DNA of 64,000 nucleotides from Parelaphostrongylus tenuis (taxonomy: Eukaryota > Nematoda > Chromadorea > Rhabditida > Metastrongylidae), in NCBI GenBank assembly GCA_019055375.1, contig JAHQIW010003833.1, positions 186,001-250,000 on the forward strand, given 5' to 3'. A program made the translations under genes and the position numbers. The notes beneath the pieces are model-generated. The model had not been told where the DNA came from and ran no database searches. It saw only the letters and a program-made list of their open reading frames with translations. This document shows positions 19,553 to 30,679 of the stretch, piece by piece (position 1 is the stretch's first letter; each line of letters starts with the position of its first letter).

Positions 19553-20037
19553 ATGCTACTGCCTTGCAGTGGCAAATAAGACAAACGAGATATCAATAAA
19601 GCGCTCAGGACTGGCGTTCACGTAGTGGAATGTTGTTCATTGAGATATCGAAGAGAACAAGAACTCATATTCTCTCAAAGAAAGCAGATAGAATTTCATT
19701 TAGTACCTGTCCACAATATAATTACACACGTGGACAAGCATCTTAAAAAATATCAAACCAGCTTGATACTTCATTTACAATCTCTTCAGAATGTCTGTAC
19801 ATTCATGTGAGGATACTTTGTGCGTGAATACAAAGCCTCATCTTATGGATCGTCGAAATAACCTATAGTATAACAACCAAAACGTTGTGTTGAACTGTCG
19901 AATTTGGTTTGATAAATTACATGTTTCATCACCAACAAGATGGAAATGCTCAAAGTCTGGAGAAGGCCTACATAAACACAGTATAAAAAGTCTTATATGG
20001 GGTATATGACATTGATTAGAAGAAATCATCAAGTTGT

Positions 20038-23000
20038 TCACGTTTTCTTGACGTCGACTCCCGCTTCTCGATCACGAATAATTCTTCGATGGGTAGTTAT
20101 TTCACCAGAGAAGAAAATAACACAAAACACGCTAACAGCAACAACGATGAAAACCACACGCATGCGGTCGTGCATTCGATTCATCGTCCCACTCCTGGAA
20201 ACATCTCATGTTGGAGTCAAGAATTACGTCTAGAAGCTTGATGGCGATAAATTGGAATTAACACCTTGGTAAAAATATTGTATAAATATTTCGAAAATGC
20301 ATACCATAATAAACTGCCCATAGCAGCAGTGCTTCGTGCTAGCACTTCAAAATGCTTACGGAGTATGTCGAAGCGGTGGTTTCGAGGATATATGATGATA
20401 ACACGCACCTCCGCGCTATGAGTGAAACGCGGGTTCAACTCACGCGTGGGGTCGGGAATTCGCATGTTGTGCAGAGCATTCTACAAAAACCTCTTCAGAG
20501 AAAAACACCATACACTCTTCAAAGCCGTCATTGGGGATTTCAACGCGACAAGTGAACCTAGAAGAAAGCCAAAAGAGCGTCACATTGAAAGCTGTGAACT
20601 AGAATGAAATCATCAAGAAGAAAGGCTATCCAAATTTATCATAATGCCGTATCCATCCATGGTGACTCATGATTTTGGAAGCTCTACTGTCAGCGGTAGA
20701 CGTGGAAGTCTCCAGATGTGAATACCATAACATAATAAACAGTGTGGTAAATCCAAGGTTCTGCCTAACCAATGTTCGCTGTTGTTCCCAGATTTTAGCA
20801 GCGATCACACCATTGCCTCCTTTGCACAACATTACATTTTTAGCACAAAGTAGCACAAGGCGCATTGTTCAAATGATTAGTTGTTGGGACTGGAAATGGA
20901 AACGGACTCAAATGACGATCTATACCTACAATACTCGAACATTTGCTCACAAATCCGCTGTAGAAGAGTATTGATTCAAGCAAGAAGGATGAGGTACGAC
21001 GTCATTGGCCTGCCTGAGACGAGAAGACGTCACCTTTTTCACGCTGTTTATAACACTGAAGAAGAACTGTTTCTTGAAACATGTGATTGCAGAGATGTCG
21101 GCGGTGTTGGCGTACTCGTCAATCGAATTTGACCGTGAACATCGTTACATTGGAACAACTAACAACTTGTATCGAAAGACTGCGGTTGAAACGATGTGGT
21201 TCCATGCCGACTCTGACCATCTTCGTTGCTTACGCACCAACATCAAGCTATAACGAAGACGAAGTCGAAGCTATCTATATGGACCTGGAAAAGTTCTTCA
21301 GAGAAGATCAAACATTTCTCAAGGTCATTGTTGGAGATTTCAACGAGAAAATTGGACCTGAAGAAATCCTGAGGAACGTCACATGGGACCCACAGACTAT
21401 AATGGAATGAACTGAACAGGGTGAGATGCTATCTGAAATAATCATGATAACCCAAACCATCCATGGTAACTTAGGATTCCAAAAGCCTCTCAACGGTGGA
21501 CGTAGGAGTCTCCCAATGGAGAGACCATAATGAAATAGACCACATCTTGGTAAATCGAACGTTTTGCGTGACCGAGGTCGCTGTTGTTCCTAAGTTCTAC
21601 ACGGGATCAGATCACCGCCTCCTTCACGCAACGTTCCGTTCTTCGCTGAAAGGACAGAAAGCCGCTAAATTCAAACAACGAAATCCCAGAACTACCATAA
21701 ACTGGGATGTATTCAAATCATTAGTCGGCTCTTGGGAAGATACCGTTGTCGACAACATCGACGAAGAATACGATCGACTCGTTGAATATCTTCACGTTAG
21801 CGCTGTGAAAGCCGAGAGTTTTAAAGTCACGAAGAGGCGCTTGTCTCCGCAGACACTCAAGCTGATACGTCAACGTGGAGTCGCACGAGCTACTGGCAAC
21901 CGAAACCTAACGTCCGAACTTGAGGAAACGCTGCAGATAAGCGATAAAAGATGTCTTCAAAGAGAGACGGATAGCAGTCATTGCAGAAACTGCAGAAGCT
22001 GGAAAGAGCATTCGCAAAGCCCAGCGAGGCTTTGCCAATTATAAGACCAAGATAATTGCACTCCGATGTCCTGACGGGACACTTACATCTTCCAGAAGGG
22101 CAAAGAAGAAAATCATTCAACAGTACTACTCGGATCTCTTTGCAAGCTATGTCCTCTAGCCGTCATATAAATTAAAAGAGGATTAATCAGTCGTCCCACC
22201 TGTCCTCCCTTCTGCAATCCGACATGCTATGTCGTCGGTGAAGAACAGAACAACACCCGGTCCAGACAGGATTAGGTCAGAACACCTGGAGAACCTACGG
22301 CCAGTTCTCATCAACACCCTGGTTCGGCTCTTCACTCACTACCTTTCAGAATGCAGGGTTCCCATTCAATGGAAAAATAGGAAGACCGTGTTATTGTTCA
22401 AAAAGGAAACCTTCACGACATAGGCAGTTATCGCCCAATCTGCTTGCTCTCCGACCTCTATAAACTTCACTCGAGTCATCTTAGAATGGATTCATAGAAC
22501 ACTGGACGAAGGGCAGCCATGCGAACAAGCAAGGTTCCAAAAAAGATTTAGTACCATAGACCACATCCATACGATCACAAGACTCAGTGAAGTTTCACGA
22601 GAGTACAAACACACCGCTCTGTCTCACTTTCATCGTTGAAGAGAGCCTGTGATTCAGTTGAAACAGAAGCGGTTATAGAGGCTCTGGACAACCAGGGCGT
22701 TCCTACTCGGTACCTAGTGATCCTTCGTGAGCCATATAATGATTTCAAGACCAGACTATCATAACAATATTCACATTGACGTGAAAAGAGAGGTTTGCAA
22801 AGGCGATACAATTTCGCCAAAATTATTCACTGCCACCCTCTAAAATGTAATGCGAACATTAGAATGAAACGATATGGGAGTGAAAATCGACGGTCGACAA
22901 ATAAAACCATCTTCGCTTCGTTGGTGATATCGTCCTCCTAACACCAAGCATCAGCCAAGCAGAACGAATGTTGACCGATTTCGACGACGCCTGTGGAAAG

Positions 23001-26000
23001 ATTGGCCTCCAACTAAATCTGACAAAAACGATGTTCATGAGGAACGAATGGATTTCGAATGCCCCATTTACGCTCAACGAAACGAACATTTTCGAATGCT
23101 CCAGTTACGTCTGTCTAAGTCGTGAAATCAAAATAATGAATGACCTAGTTCCAGAGCTGAGCAGTAGGAAACGAGTGGCCTGGGGAACGTTTGAGAGCAT
23201 CGAAGATGTAGTGAAGAGGAGAATGAACATCCTCCTTCGTGCCCACCTTTTCGACTCGACGATCATCCCTGTCGTAAGTATGCATCAGAAATCTGGTCAC
23301 TACGTAAACAGGATGAAAGATCACTTGGCGCTATTGAACGTGCAGTCGAAAGGTTGATCGTAGGAGTACTCCGTATTTCGCAAATGAGAGAAAGGTTCCG
23401 AAGTTCCGACCTTCGTCAGCGATCGAAGATCAGAGAAGTCGTTCTACACGCCGGCATATCGAAAATAAGGTGGACTGGACACGTGATGCGCTTCAACGAC
23501 AACCGATCGAGGAGAGCCGTTACCGACTGGATTCCTCAGGATATCAAGCGCTTACGGCCATATGTGGTAAAAAAAAATGATGGATTTGTTGTTCTAACGC
23601 TTCTCCCTTCAGAAATTCGAGACACTATGCCTTTGGTGAAAAGTATAACACCTGGTCCAGACAATATGAAAATGGAACACCTGACAAACCTCTTTCCAAT
23701 TCTCATCAACACACTGGCTCGGCTCTTCATTCGTTATCTGTCAGATTGCAAGTTTCTCAATCAAAGAAAACCACCAAACCCTGTCTTTGTTCAAGAAGGT
23801 GACCTACACGACAAGAACAACTTGTCGCTCAATATGCTGATTGTTGTCTTATGAATTCTTCATTCGAGTAACCCTAAACAGAATCGACAGAACACTGCAC
23901 GGAGGACAGCCAGGCAAGTAAAAACGGTTTCGACAAGGAATTAGTGATGGGGACCACATCCACACAATAAGGAGACTTGTTGGGGTTTCACGAAAATTAT
24001 TAGACCGCTCCGTTTCATTTCCTTGGTTTTGAAAAAGGCTTTTGATTAATCCTTTCATTATTATTTGAGCCAGCATGTAGACTGGTACTGGTAAGGGCTC
24101 TTGTACAGCCCGATACACGTGTTTCGTCCCTACAGACTCGTTAGTCGGGCAGACCCCGTCGTCTTTCGATCTTTTAATCAGTCACTTCTCTCGGGAGCCT
24201 GCTCTTCCTGCAGAGAGATATCGAAGACGAACGTTTTACTCTCTATATAAAATATTATTTTCACCTTACATATTGTTGTACACTCGATTGCTCTTTGGCT
24301 GGTATTTTTATCATACTATACCTTTGTTTCGAGTGTTTCATTAAGACCGCGCTCGAATTTCAATAGCTTTCTTTATTATGCTTTTGATTAAGTTGAAAAA
24401 GTAATCATTAAAGTTCTAGACAACCAGGGCCTTCCTATTCAGGACAAAACAATTCTTCCTAAGCTATTTGACGACTTCACAACCCATCCATCGTCATTCG
24501 ATAACGATGTATCGCACTATCAAAGTAAGAAACGGATTTGGCAAGCAATACCATCTTGTCAGAATCATCATGGGAGTGAATAATGGCTTTCGGCAATTAC
24601 CCTTCGCTGATGAGATCGTTCACATGACAACAAGCATCAGATAAGCGGAGTGAATGTTGAACGATTTCACAACGCTTATAGAGTGAATAGAACAAAAATC
24701 TTCGACTCCGTGCCCACCTTTGCAATACAGTGGTTACCCTGTCTTAACATATGCTCCAAAAATCTGGTGGCTGCGTAGGTAGAAGGAACAATCACTTGAC
24801 GTTACTGGACCGCGCAAAACACATTGATGTCAGGTATACCCCGTATCTCAAACCAGAAAAAGTTTCGAAGTTCTGACTCACGTCAACAATCAAAAACCAG
24901 AGGTACTGTCCGACACTCCGAACTCCCAATTTTAGGGGGGGGGGGGGGGGCAGACACGTAATGGGCTTTAACAACAACCAATGGGCGACAGCCGTTGCCG
25001 ACTGCATTGATCGGTCTGTCAAGTTCACCAAAGGACAACCACCGATCCAATGGCGTGGTCTCCGGGAAAAACCTGGAGGAACGAAATGAGCTTTACTGTA
25101 CCACCTCGAGTCACTTCGACGACCAACAGAACAGTGATAATGATGCTTACGAAGTATTACGTCTTAACGGGAAGCATAGCGCTTTGGTTTTTCATATTGC
25201 TTCCGTTGTCATGAGCCTCTTACGTTCAAATTCAGCCTAATATTCGTAACTTTTCAGGTCAACAGCCTCCACATTTGATCATGCTTTCTTTCCGCTAGCG
25301 CAAAAAAAAAAACTCACAAGGCTTCAATATTCAAAATTTTTTGGAAAGTACACTCCTGAAGAAAATATTTAGACCAATCGGAAGATCAAAGACAAGAAAT
25401 GTATAACTATGTAAATAAGACTATGTGAGTATAACAGATAAAGAATGACTATGAGTTATGTACGTTCTTTAATATTGAAAGGCTTTTCTAGTTAAAGACT
25501 GAATTGAGAAAGCCTTACGCAACGTATTGTGGAATATCACTCTGTCTTCGATACAATCCTGTGAGTACCAAGAAGCGCCTCTGCCATTTTGTGGGCTGAA
25601 TGCCGCTATCTGAAAAAATATAGGAAGAGCCCACTGTAATCGCAGTCTTCCCAAGTACTTTAAGTGCATAACAGAGAATATCTCCAGATCTTCAACAAGC
25701 GACGATGGCACGCATGTGATAAGGAGCTGCGAATGTCCTATCATGAGATTCAAGACAAAAGTAAATCCAGTTGCCAGTACAACGCTTTAGTGGCGAGAAA
25801 ATCCTACAGATTGTGAAGCTTAAGCCGACCACTGTCAATCTTACGATTTGCGCTTGCAAGACGACGAAATGAATGAAAGATATTGGACCTTTACGCGATG
25901 TGATGCCACATAATTACCCCAACAGATGTGAATGAAGACTATGTAATTTCAATGATATAGATTTCACTACTTACTAGTTTTAAAAAAATTGTGACATTAT

Positions 26001-26890
26001 TATGTTCAGATAATTTTGAGAGATTCATATGCACAAAATGGGGGAGGTAGGTATCACAGTGGTTAGTGATATAGTGCATTCAAAGCGAGGTCATAAGCGA
26101 TTCCCTGGTTTGATCCACTCTCTCGGCATTCTCTTGCAACCAATAACATGAACGCCTTAACTGGGCTACCTCCAAGGTTGCAAGGAAACTAATTTCGGCC
26201 ACTGTTCTACGACATTCATAAAGAAGAAGAATTCCCTGGCACGACCGAAGCAACACGAGAAATGTTCGCAGACCTGTGTGGACAATGAATGAGAGAAGTG
26301 CTCTGCACAGTAGATTGTGATAACAAACCCTTGTGAAGAAAATAAATAAAGTGTCATCGAATAAACACGGTTTTTGAAGTGTAAATAATCACCTGCGTCA
26401 GCTGCGCGAGTTCTCTGTGACTTCTTTTGTTCGCTGAATGTTTTGCTCGTTGCATAAGACGGGGTCTCCCTTGATTCGACTTGGCTTCCTCTCTCAAATA
26501 TCACAAATTCATGAAAAGATCCAGAAAAAAAAAACCGACAAAAGGATTACTTTCAAGACATCAAGTTGCAGTTCTTCCAAGTTTAGAACTGGAATTTTTC
26601 CAATCACGAAAACTTGTATTGATAGATTTTCAATATCGACGAATTAATGCAAGTAATAATAAGAAATTTGAAGGGGAAATGATAATAGGTAATACTATCT
26701 TGAAATAATAGTGATATATAATACAATAACGTGATAGTGATAAAAATTAAGTAATAATATGAAGGAAAAATAAAAGTTCCCAATTTTTCATAAAAGATCA
26801 CCTAATGAATTCCACGAAACTGAATCGAATCGTGAAAATACTCACCTTAATCGGTGATTTGTAGGCTTCAGAAATTCTGTCTGTAGCCAT
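20038..26890 (-). CDS. FAM162/UPF0389-like membrane protein, array gene 2 (RTEs in intron 3)
   Basis: Exons 26,846-26,890 (MATDRISEAYKSPIK, donor GTGAGT), 26,393-26,492, 25,519-25,609 (acceptor TTTCAG, donor GTAAGG) and 20,038-20,194 (acceptor TTCCAG, stop TGA). Phases match, giving 130 residues with no stop. Exon 3 keeps the signature QPTKWQRRFLVLTGLY and DIPQYVA. Exon 4 keeps MNRMHDRMRVVFIVVAVSVF, one membrane helix, and ends AGVDVKKT. Intron 3 is 5.3 kb because RTE sequences of opposite orientation fill it; the same intron is 0.4-1.9 kb in the other genes. The exon 2 acceptor is TTTGAG. All four exons and junctions remain readable, so the gene may still work, though long intronic LINEs could reduce splicing. 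Confidence 0.68.
20395..20480 (+). repeat. tRNA-like SINE fragment (S2-like)
   Basis: A B-box-like 'cgggttcaactcacgc' lies at 20,431 after a poorly conserved head and before 'tgttgtgcagagc'. It directly abuts the RTE fragment starting near 20,465. Confidence 0.4.
20465..20845 (+). pseudogene. RTE-type LINE endonuclease fragment
   Basis: Reads REKHHTLFKAVIGDFNATSE then, past stops and shifts, sequence like the endonuclease C-terminal part ending near SDHTIAS, matching 21,290-21,630 of the next copy (FREDQTFLKVIVGDFNEKIG ... GSDHRLLH). It is a separate insertion or a partial duplication lying head to tail with that copy. Confidence 0.7.
20885..23575 (+). pseudogene. RTE-type LINE, near full length but inactive
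   Basis: Encodes in several frames the endonuclease plus reverse transcriptase of an RTE-clade element that copies itself by target-primed reverse transcription. Visible in order: N-terminus (MTIYTYNTRTFA, 20,913), YDVIGLPETRRR (20,995), YAPTSSYNEDEVEAIYMDLE (21,230), VIVGDFNEKIG (21,325), GSDHRLLH (21,605), the linker (KRRLSPQTLKLIRQRG, 21,835), RT start (KNRTTPGPDRIRSEHLENLR, 22,240), catalytic box as FVGDIVLLTPS (22,917) where FADD is expected, thumb, and HVMRFNDN (23,480). Loss of the first catalytic aspartate plus frameshifts make it inactive. It breaks off near 23,570 at the junction with the next copy. Confidence 0.9.
24050..24379 (-). mobile_element. Hammerhead-type 330-bp insertion with 12-bp target-site duplication
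   Basis: The insertion is bracketed by the direct repeat gcttttgattaa (24,038-24,049 and 24,380-24,391), which duplicates the AFD codons of the host RTE. Inside, the sequence matches the unit at 13,693-14,060 almost throughout ('tttgagccagcatgtagac', 'ctcttgtacagcccgatac', 'ctcgattgctctttggctgg', 'gagtgtttcattaagaccgc'). No protein is encoded. This defines the element's length as one unit, about 330 bp, and shows it moved as a discrete piece after the RTE inserted. Confidence 0.85.
24108..24150 (-). ncRNA. Hammerhead ribozyme with mutated core
   Basis: Same fold as 13,792-13,834: stem I gcccga / tcgggc with one changed pair (ta instead of tc before it), stem II gtc / gac, GAA, and short helix III. 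The core reads CTAACGA instead of CTGACGA; this G-to-A change hits a conserved catalytic-core base, so self-cleavage is expected to be lost or very weak. Confidence 0.75.
25685..25880 (-). other. Conserved intron-2 block, unit 2
   Basis: Counterpart of 11,200-11,460. The minus strand reads 'ctcatgataggacattcgca' then 'ctccttatcacatgcg', with 'gtcgtcttgcaagc' about 120 bp upstream. No consistent reading frame across copies. Confidence 0.4.
26040..26330 (+). repeat. tRNA-like SINE, S3 type
   Basis: A-box 'cacagtggttagtgatatag', B-box 'ctggtttgatccactc', then a body with 'ttctacgacattcataaag' and 'gaccgaagcaacacgagaaatg'. The body words recur at 33,725-33,800, 36,450-36,540 and, inverted, 37,680-37,790 and 41,460-41,600. 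It lies in intron 2 of array gene 2. Confidence 0.6.
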
Positions 26891-26977
26891 TCTTCTTGAA
26901 AAAAACTTTGGTAGGGAATAAGACGAAAGGAATATCAGTGCTGGACGTTCAACAGTACAAGCCATCATTCTAAGATG

Positions 26978-27634
26978 TCATCGATTTTTCTGTTCAAGAG
27001 GAGACCACCAGAAAGGACGATCGATTAGCGAAACCGTACGAAGATAAATTGAGAAACAAGTAGCACTATTGTCACCTACAATCAAAGTCCAGTTTAGCTG
27101 AAATAGAACACTAAACACCCACATCGAAAGCAATGCAACATGTGGTTGCGGATGCGATGTATCATAAAGAGCCGCCTTTGCAAGATGTTGCTTCGATATT
27201 CGCCAAAACACTCTGTTGCAATCTACCAGTAAACGCCTTAGGAAACGCCTTAGACCTGCACCGTCCAAGATTGCGAAAGCAGTCATCTCTAACATCAGTC
27301 CACTGCTATTATAAGCAAGACAACTTTCTTCAGCAGCTGCCGAAGCGACACGAAAATAGTCGAAGGCCTTTGTGATGGATGAATTCGAGAACGAAACAAT
27401 TGTAAGGGAAGGTAAGGATTTGTGGAAACTGAATAATGAATGCTCTCGAACAACACAATGATCGTTGTCCAATAAATCTGCCTGTGTCATGATGTGTTCG
27501 AAGCTTTTGATCACCGGAAACACTTGCTGTAATGCAAGATATTTCAACGCACCCTCCACCAAGTCTTTGCGGCTGAGGAATAAATCGGAAAGGAAACATT
27601 TTCTTGTGATCAGTGGTAGAAAGCAAACTTTCAA
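26978..27634 (-). CDS. Long open frame of unknown meaning
   Basis: A 218-codon open frame, the longest in the window, ends about 90 bp upstream of the start codon of array gene 2. I recognise no domain. It overlaps sequence shared with the S3-type repeat body ('gccgaagcgacacgaaaatag' near 27,340) and the conserved promoter-side block of the array, so it is probably a chance frame in repeat DNA. Length alone is the only argument for it. Confidence 0.15.
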   Translation of the reverse strand: MKVCFLPLITRKCFLSDLFLSRKDLVEGALKYLALQQVFPVIKSFEHIMTQADLLDNDHCVVREHSLFSFHKSLPSLTIVSFSNSSITKAFDYFRVASAAAEESCLAYNSSGLMLEMTAFAILDGAGLRRFLRRLLVDCNRVFWRISKQHLAKAALYDTSHPQPHVALLSMWVFSVLFQLNWTLIVGDNSATCFSIYLRTVSLIDRPFWWSPLEQKNR

Positions 27635-27699
27635 GAACCACGTCGGGCATGATATCGGTGGTCAATGGGCGATGGATCAGAGATAAAAGCATGCTAACA

Positions 27700-28090
27700 A
27701 ATATCCCTGAGGTCAGCTGGCATATAGTAAGACACGTTTTTTCAGATCATGCTTTCGTTCAAGAGTTTGCTTTTGTTCTTCGATCCGATTAAGAACTTCC
27801 TGTCTATTTTTTCGAAAAAAAGGCGTGCGGTTAGAGTAAGGACGAAAAAAAGAAATAAAATGAAAATTTGAAAAAAGGTAAATAGGACTACGGAGACAAA
27901 AGTATAGAAAGAAAAAGACAAGAGAAAAAGGAGAAAAGGTAGGAGGAAAAAAAGAAAAAAGATGAGATAAAAAGAAATTTTTAGGAAATGAAGGTTTTTT
28001 GTACGAAGATCTCTCAACACTCATCCGAGGTTTAGTGAAAGTCGGAAGTTCGTATCGAAAATCGATTATTGTTTGAAAACGTGAGCCATA
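27700..28090. repeat. Purine-rich low-complexity tract
   Basis: About 27,800-27,985 is almost only A and G on the plus strand (runs such as 'gaaaaagacaagagaaaaag'). The apparent basic/hydrophobic reading frames here are composition artefacts. Confidence 0.6.
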
Positions 28091-28100
28091 GAAGAATCAG

Positions 28101-28345
28101 AGATAAAGCCTTCGGCGTTGATCAATCCCTGAAGAACGCGGTATGCATTTGCATTAAATTTTTAGCCTTTTAGCCTTATTTGAGGGTATCACGCGCATAT
28201 ATGTCCTTCACAACGACTCGTGAGGCCTGCTGATGTATCAAGTCGGTGCTGCTTATGCTTCCAAACAAGCCTGATACTAAACCACCAACCCCGGACGGAT
28301 GGAAGGCTCTGTGAGATTCAATCGAGGAATCGAATCTTCGATCGT
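28101..28345 (-). repeat. tRNA-derived SINE, S1 family, partial
   Basis: Minus-strand S1 body and tail ('gatcaacgccgaaggctttatc' at the left end, B-box-like 'gattcgattcctcg' near 28,330). The A-box half is missing. It abuts a repeat with 'gacgagtt' motifs (28,400-28,620). Confidence 0.65.
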
Positions 28346-28399
28346 CGATCAATCGATCGTGTGTGTTGCAGAACATAAGCATAGAAATGAAAAGTTGAA

Positions 28400-28620
28400 A
28401 AACAGGAGCGTTGACGGGTCGTGCATGTGTGTCTGTCTGTCTGTGTGTGTAAGGCACCCGCATCACAAATGTTTACACGGCAATGGCAATCAGTAGGATA
28501 TGTCGGCACACGTCATCTAGACGAGTTTTTCTCTCAAAATCATACAGCCGTCAAACCACGTGGACGAGTTGTCCGCTGTAGTGAGCGCAAATCAGAAGCG
28601 AGTGTCGTCTTTTTTCGTTG
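28400..28620 (+). repeat. Dispersed repeat, single arm of the 36.4-37.8 kb palindrome type
   Basis: Has the same order of elements as each palindrome arm: a short GT-rich run (28,425-28,450), 'aaggcacccgcatcac', then 'ctagacgagtttttctc' and 'gtggacgagttgtccgc'. Non-coding. Confidence 0.5.
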
Positions 28621-28813
28621 TGCTCATTGGGGCATCTATGAAGGTCAGTCTGGCCAGTAACACAGTTCTGAGGTATCCCCACCTCTGCTTATGATGTGAT
28701 TTCCGCTCGTACATAGGTTTTCCTTCGCGTTCGTTCAATTCTTGTTTCTCCTATCCTTTTATGTGATCCTTCTCTACTCTGCGCTCTCTCTTGTTTCTTT
28801 AAGCCCCGTGCAA

Positions 28814-28814
<1 letters not shown>

Positions 28815-28863
<49 letters not shown>

Positions 28864-28920
28864 TGTGTATATATGTGTGTATGTATGTGTATGTGGTGTG
28901 TCTGTGTGTGTGGTGTGAAA
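28815..28920. repeat. (GT)n microsatellite
   Basis: A nearly perfect GT dinucleotide run of about 48 bp (28,815-28,862), followed by interrupted GT/TATG repeats to about 28,920. Confidence 0.95.
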
Positions 28921-29024
28921 AAGCACTCGCGTACTGTATAATCATAAGTACTCTTCGCTTCTAGTAATCTGTAGTAAGTTGTGCGAACGATATTATGATA
29001 GTGTGTAATAATGCTGAGTGATCG

Positions 29025-29125
29025 CATGGGAGAAGAATTGAACCCTTGTCTCCCTTATTTCGGTGAGCATGCTAACCAATTACACCACGAACGCTCCTGT
29101 TCAGCCATCACTCTTTCTACTATAG
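29025..29125 (-). repeat. tRNA-like SINE, S2 family
   Basis: Minus strand: 'ggtgtaattggttagcatgc' (A-box) and 'agggttcaattcttctccc' (B-box). The left end 'gaacaggagcg' matches other S2 copies. Confidence 0.7.
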
Positions 29126-29281
29126 GTTATGATCCACTCTCATTCTAAATCATGCTCAAATTTTATCATAGTGATTTGAAATTGAAAAACAAGTAGTTCG
29201 TCAGAAATGATACTGCACGTTGCAAGCGATGCTTCTTCATCCATAATTCCTAACTATTTGTTCAATGTTCACTGCACTTAA

Positions 29282-29580
29282 GAGCGCATATGGCGCAGTG
29301 GAGTGGTTAGAGGTGCTTTGCGTCACACTCAGGGTCAATGGTTCGATCTCGCGCTCATGGCTCACCAAGCCATCCATCCCCTCGGGTCGGTATTGATACC
29401 ACACCAGTCTCAGACTTGTCTGGGAGGATAAGCAGCACTGACTCGGTACAGCGGGAGGCCATCGCGAGTCATTGTAAAAGCCGAATATGCATTCAATTTC
29501 CTTAAACGAAGTTAAAAATCGAAGACGAATGCTGGGCGCATCCTCAGGGATTGATCAACGCCGAGAGCTTTATCCTTTAT
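29282..29580 (+). repeat. tRNA-derived SINE, S1 family
   Basis: Full-length copy: A-box 'tggcgcagtggagtggttag' (with a small internal duplication), B-box 'ggttcgatctcgcgc', body and tail 'caacgccgagagctttatcc'. Very similar to the copy at 12,885. Confidence 0.85.
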
Positions 29581-29744
29581 CAGTGCACCAAAAGTTGGAA
29601 CCTCTATAGAATAATAGAGGAGACTGTTCTATCATTTTTTGGTTATTGATTTTTGACTAAGCACTTTTCTGTAACGTTTTTTTCTTTATCTGTAAAGCCT
29701 AAAGTTGACAACAGTGCACCTGCTTCAAGGTTCAAGTACGTTCA

Positions 29745-30330
29745 GTACGATAATGGCCGAGGTTTCTTTGGTTTCGCCTTCTTCAGAGCCTGAAGACAAA
29801 TTGATATGCAATGCAAGTCAGTGTTTTCCCACTCAGGGTTTTGCTCCTCATCATTCAATGGATGATGTGGCTGTACCAATGCTACACTCTACAGTAGGCT
29901 TTCAGGCAACGAAAATGTCTACGAATCGTGGATGGTTGGGTCAACACCTTCATTGATCCAGCGGTCTTTCAAAACCATCAACCCACAAATTCTGCCGCAG
30001 TAACACTTCTTCTTAAGAAAGTAACAGAAAGGTTTCACTGGCAAGTTATATTTACGGAGCACTTTTTTAAAAAAGGATAACGTCCATGTTGGTCCCTATA
30101 TGAGATCAAATGAAGATCCAGCAGTCCCAAATGACTGTCGATATGCACGATCTTCGCAGGTCCGTAGCTCTTTTGCAATTACTACTGACAACTTCATTGA
30201 ATGGAGTCCTCTTCGATGGAGTCTCTTATGTCCAAATTAACTTAGTCGACAAAATCGGAGTACAATCATCGGCTTTTCGCAGCTAACATTCGCCATTTTT
30301 GCTAGATCAGGAAGATCGAATTCAACAAAA
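29745..30330. repeat. Array-unit 3'-flank repeat, copy 3
   Basis: Same ordered block as at 6,350 and 18,380: 'atggccgaggtttc' near 29,752, 'cttcagagcctgaagac', 'caattgatccagcgg'-type sequence and 'ccagcagtcccaaatgac'. It marks the left end of array unit 3. Confidence 0.5.
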
Positions 30331-30679
30331 AAATAGCACTCTGTCTCTTAATTTCAGCTGTAAGAAAAACATAAGCACTCGGAAAGGATTCAATAGGGAG
30401 TGCTATTTTGGAGGAACTAAGTAAGTAGAGTACTCTTCAGATTCCACTGCTAACTTTACCCCGTATAAGCAGCTGAAATATCCCAAAAAGATGGATGTTA
30501 TTAGGAAGAAGAATGTATAAAGCTTAGTTGCAAAATACGTTTCGTTTCTTGAAGATACATGGAAAATCCTACTCTAGCGTGACAAAAGAAAAAAAAACTT
30601 CGATATCTGGGAGAAAGGAAAGAGGAAGAAAGCAGAGGGGCACAACAAACTTTGCACATGGGATTCAGTTCGAAGAAAT

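Larger units (their letters stand above)
23580..25135 (+). pseudogene. RTE-type LINE, second copy, interrupted
   Basis: Begins inside the RT domain (SITPGPDNMKMEHLTNLFPI near 23,650), continues to LKKAFD near 24,040, is split by a 330-bp insertion (24,050-24,379), resumes with AFD and VLDNQGLP, and ends with a C-terminal segment (GRHVMGFNNNQ, 24,951; then PPIQW near 25,045). The later half is heavily shifted and contains a 16-base G run (24,935-24,950). It joins the previous copy so closely that one probably inserted into the other or both were duplicated together. Confidence 0.85.

Noticed and set aside
27713..28024. Two hydrophobic/basic minus-strand frames
   Set aside because: Produced by a purine-rich low-complexity tract; not protein-like.
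28690..29020. His/Thr-rich minus-strand frame
   Set aside because: Translation of the GT microsatellite.
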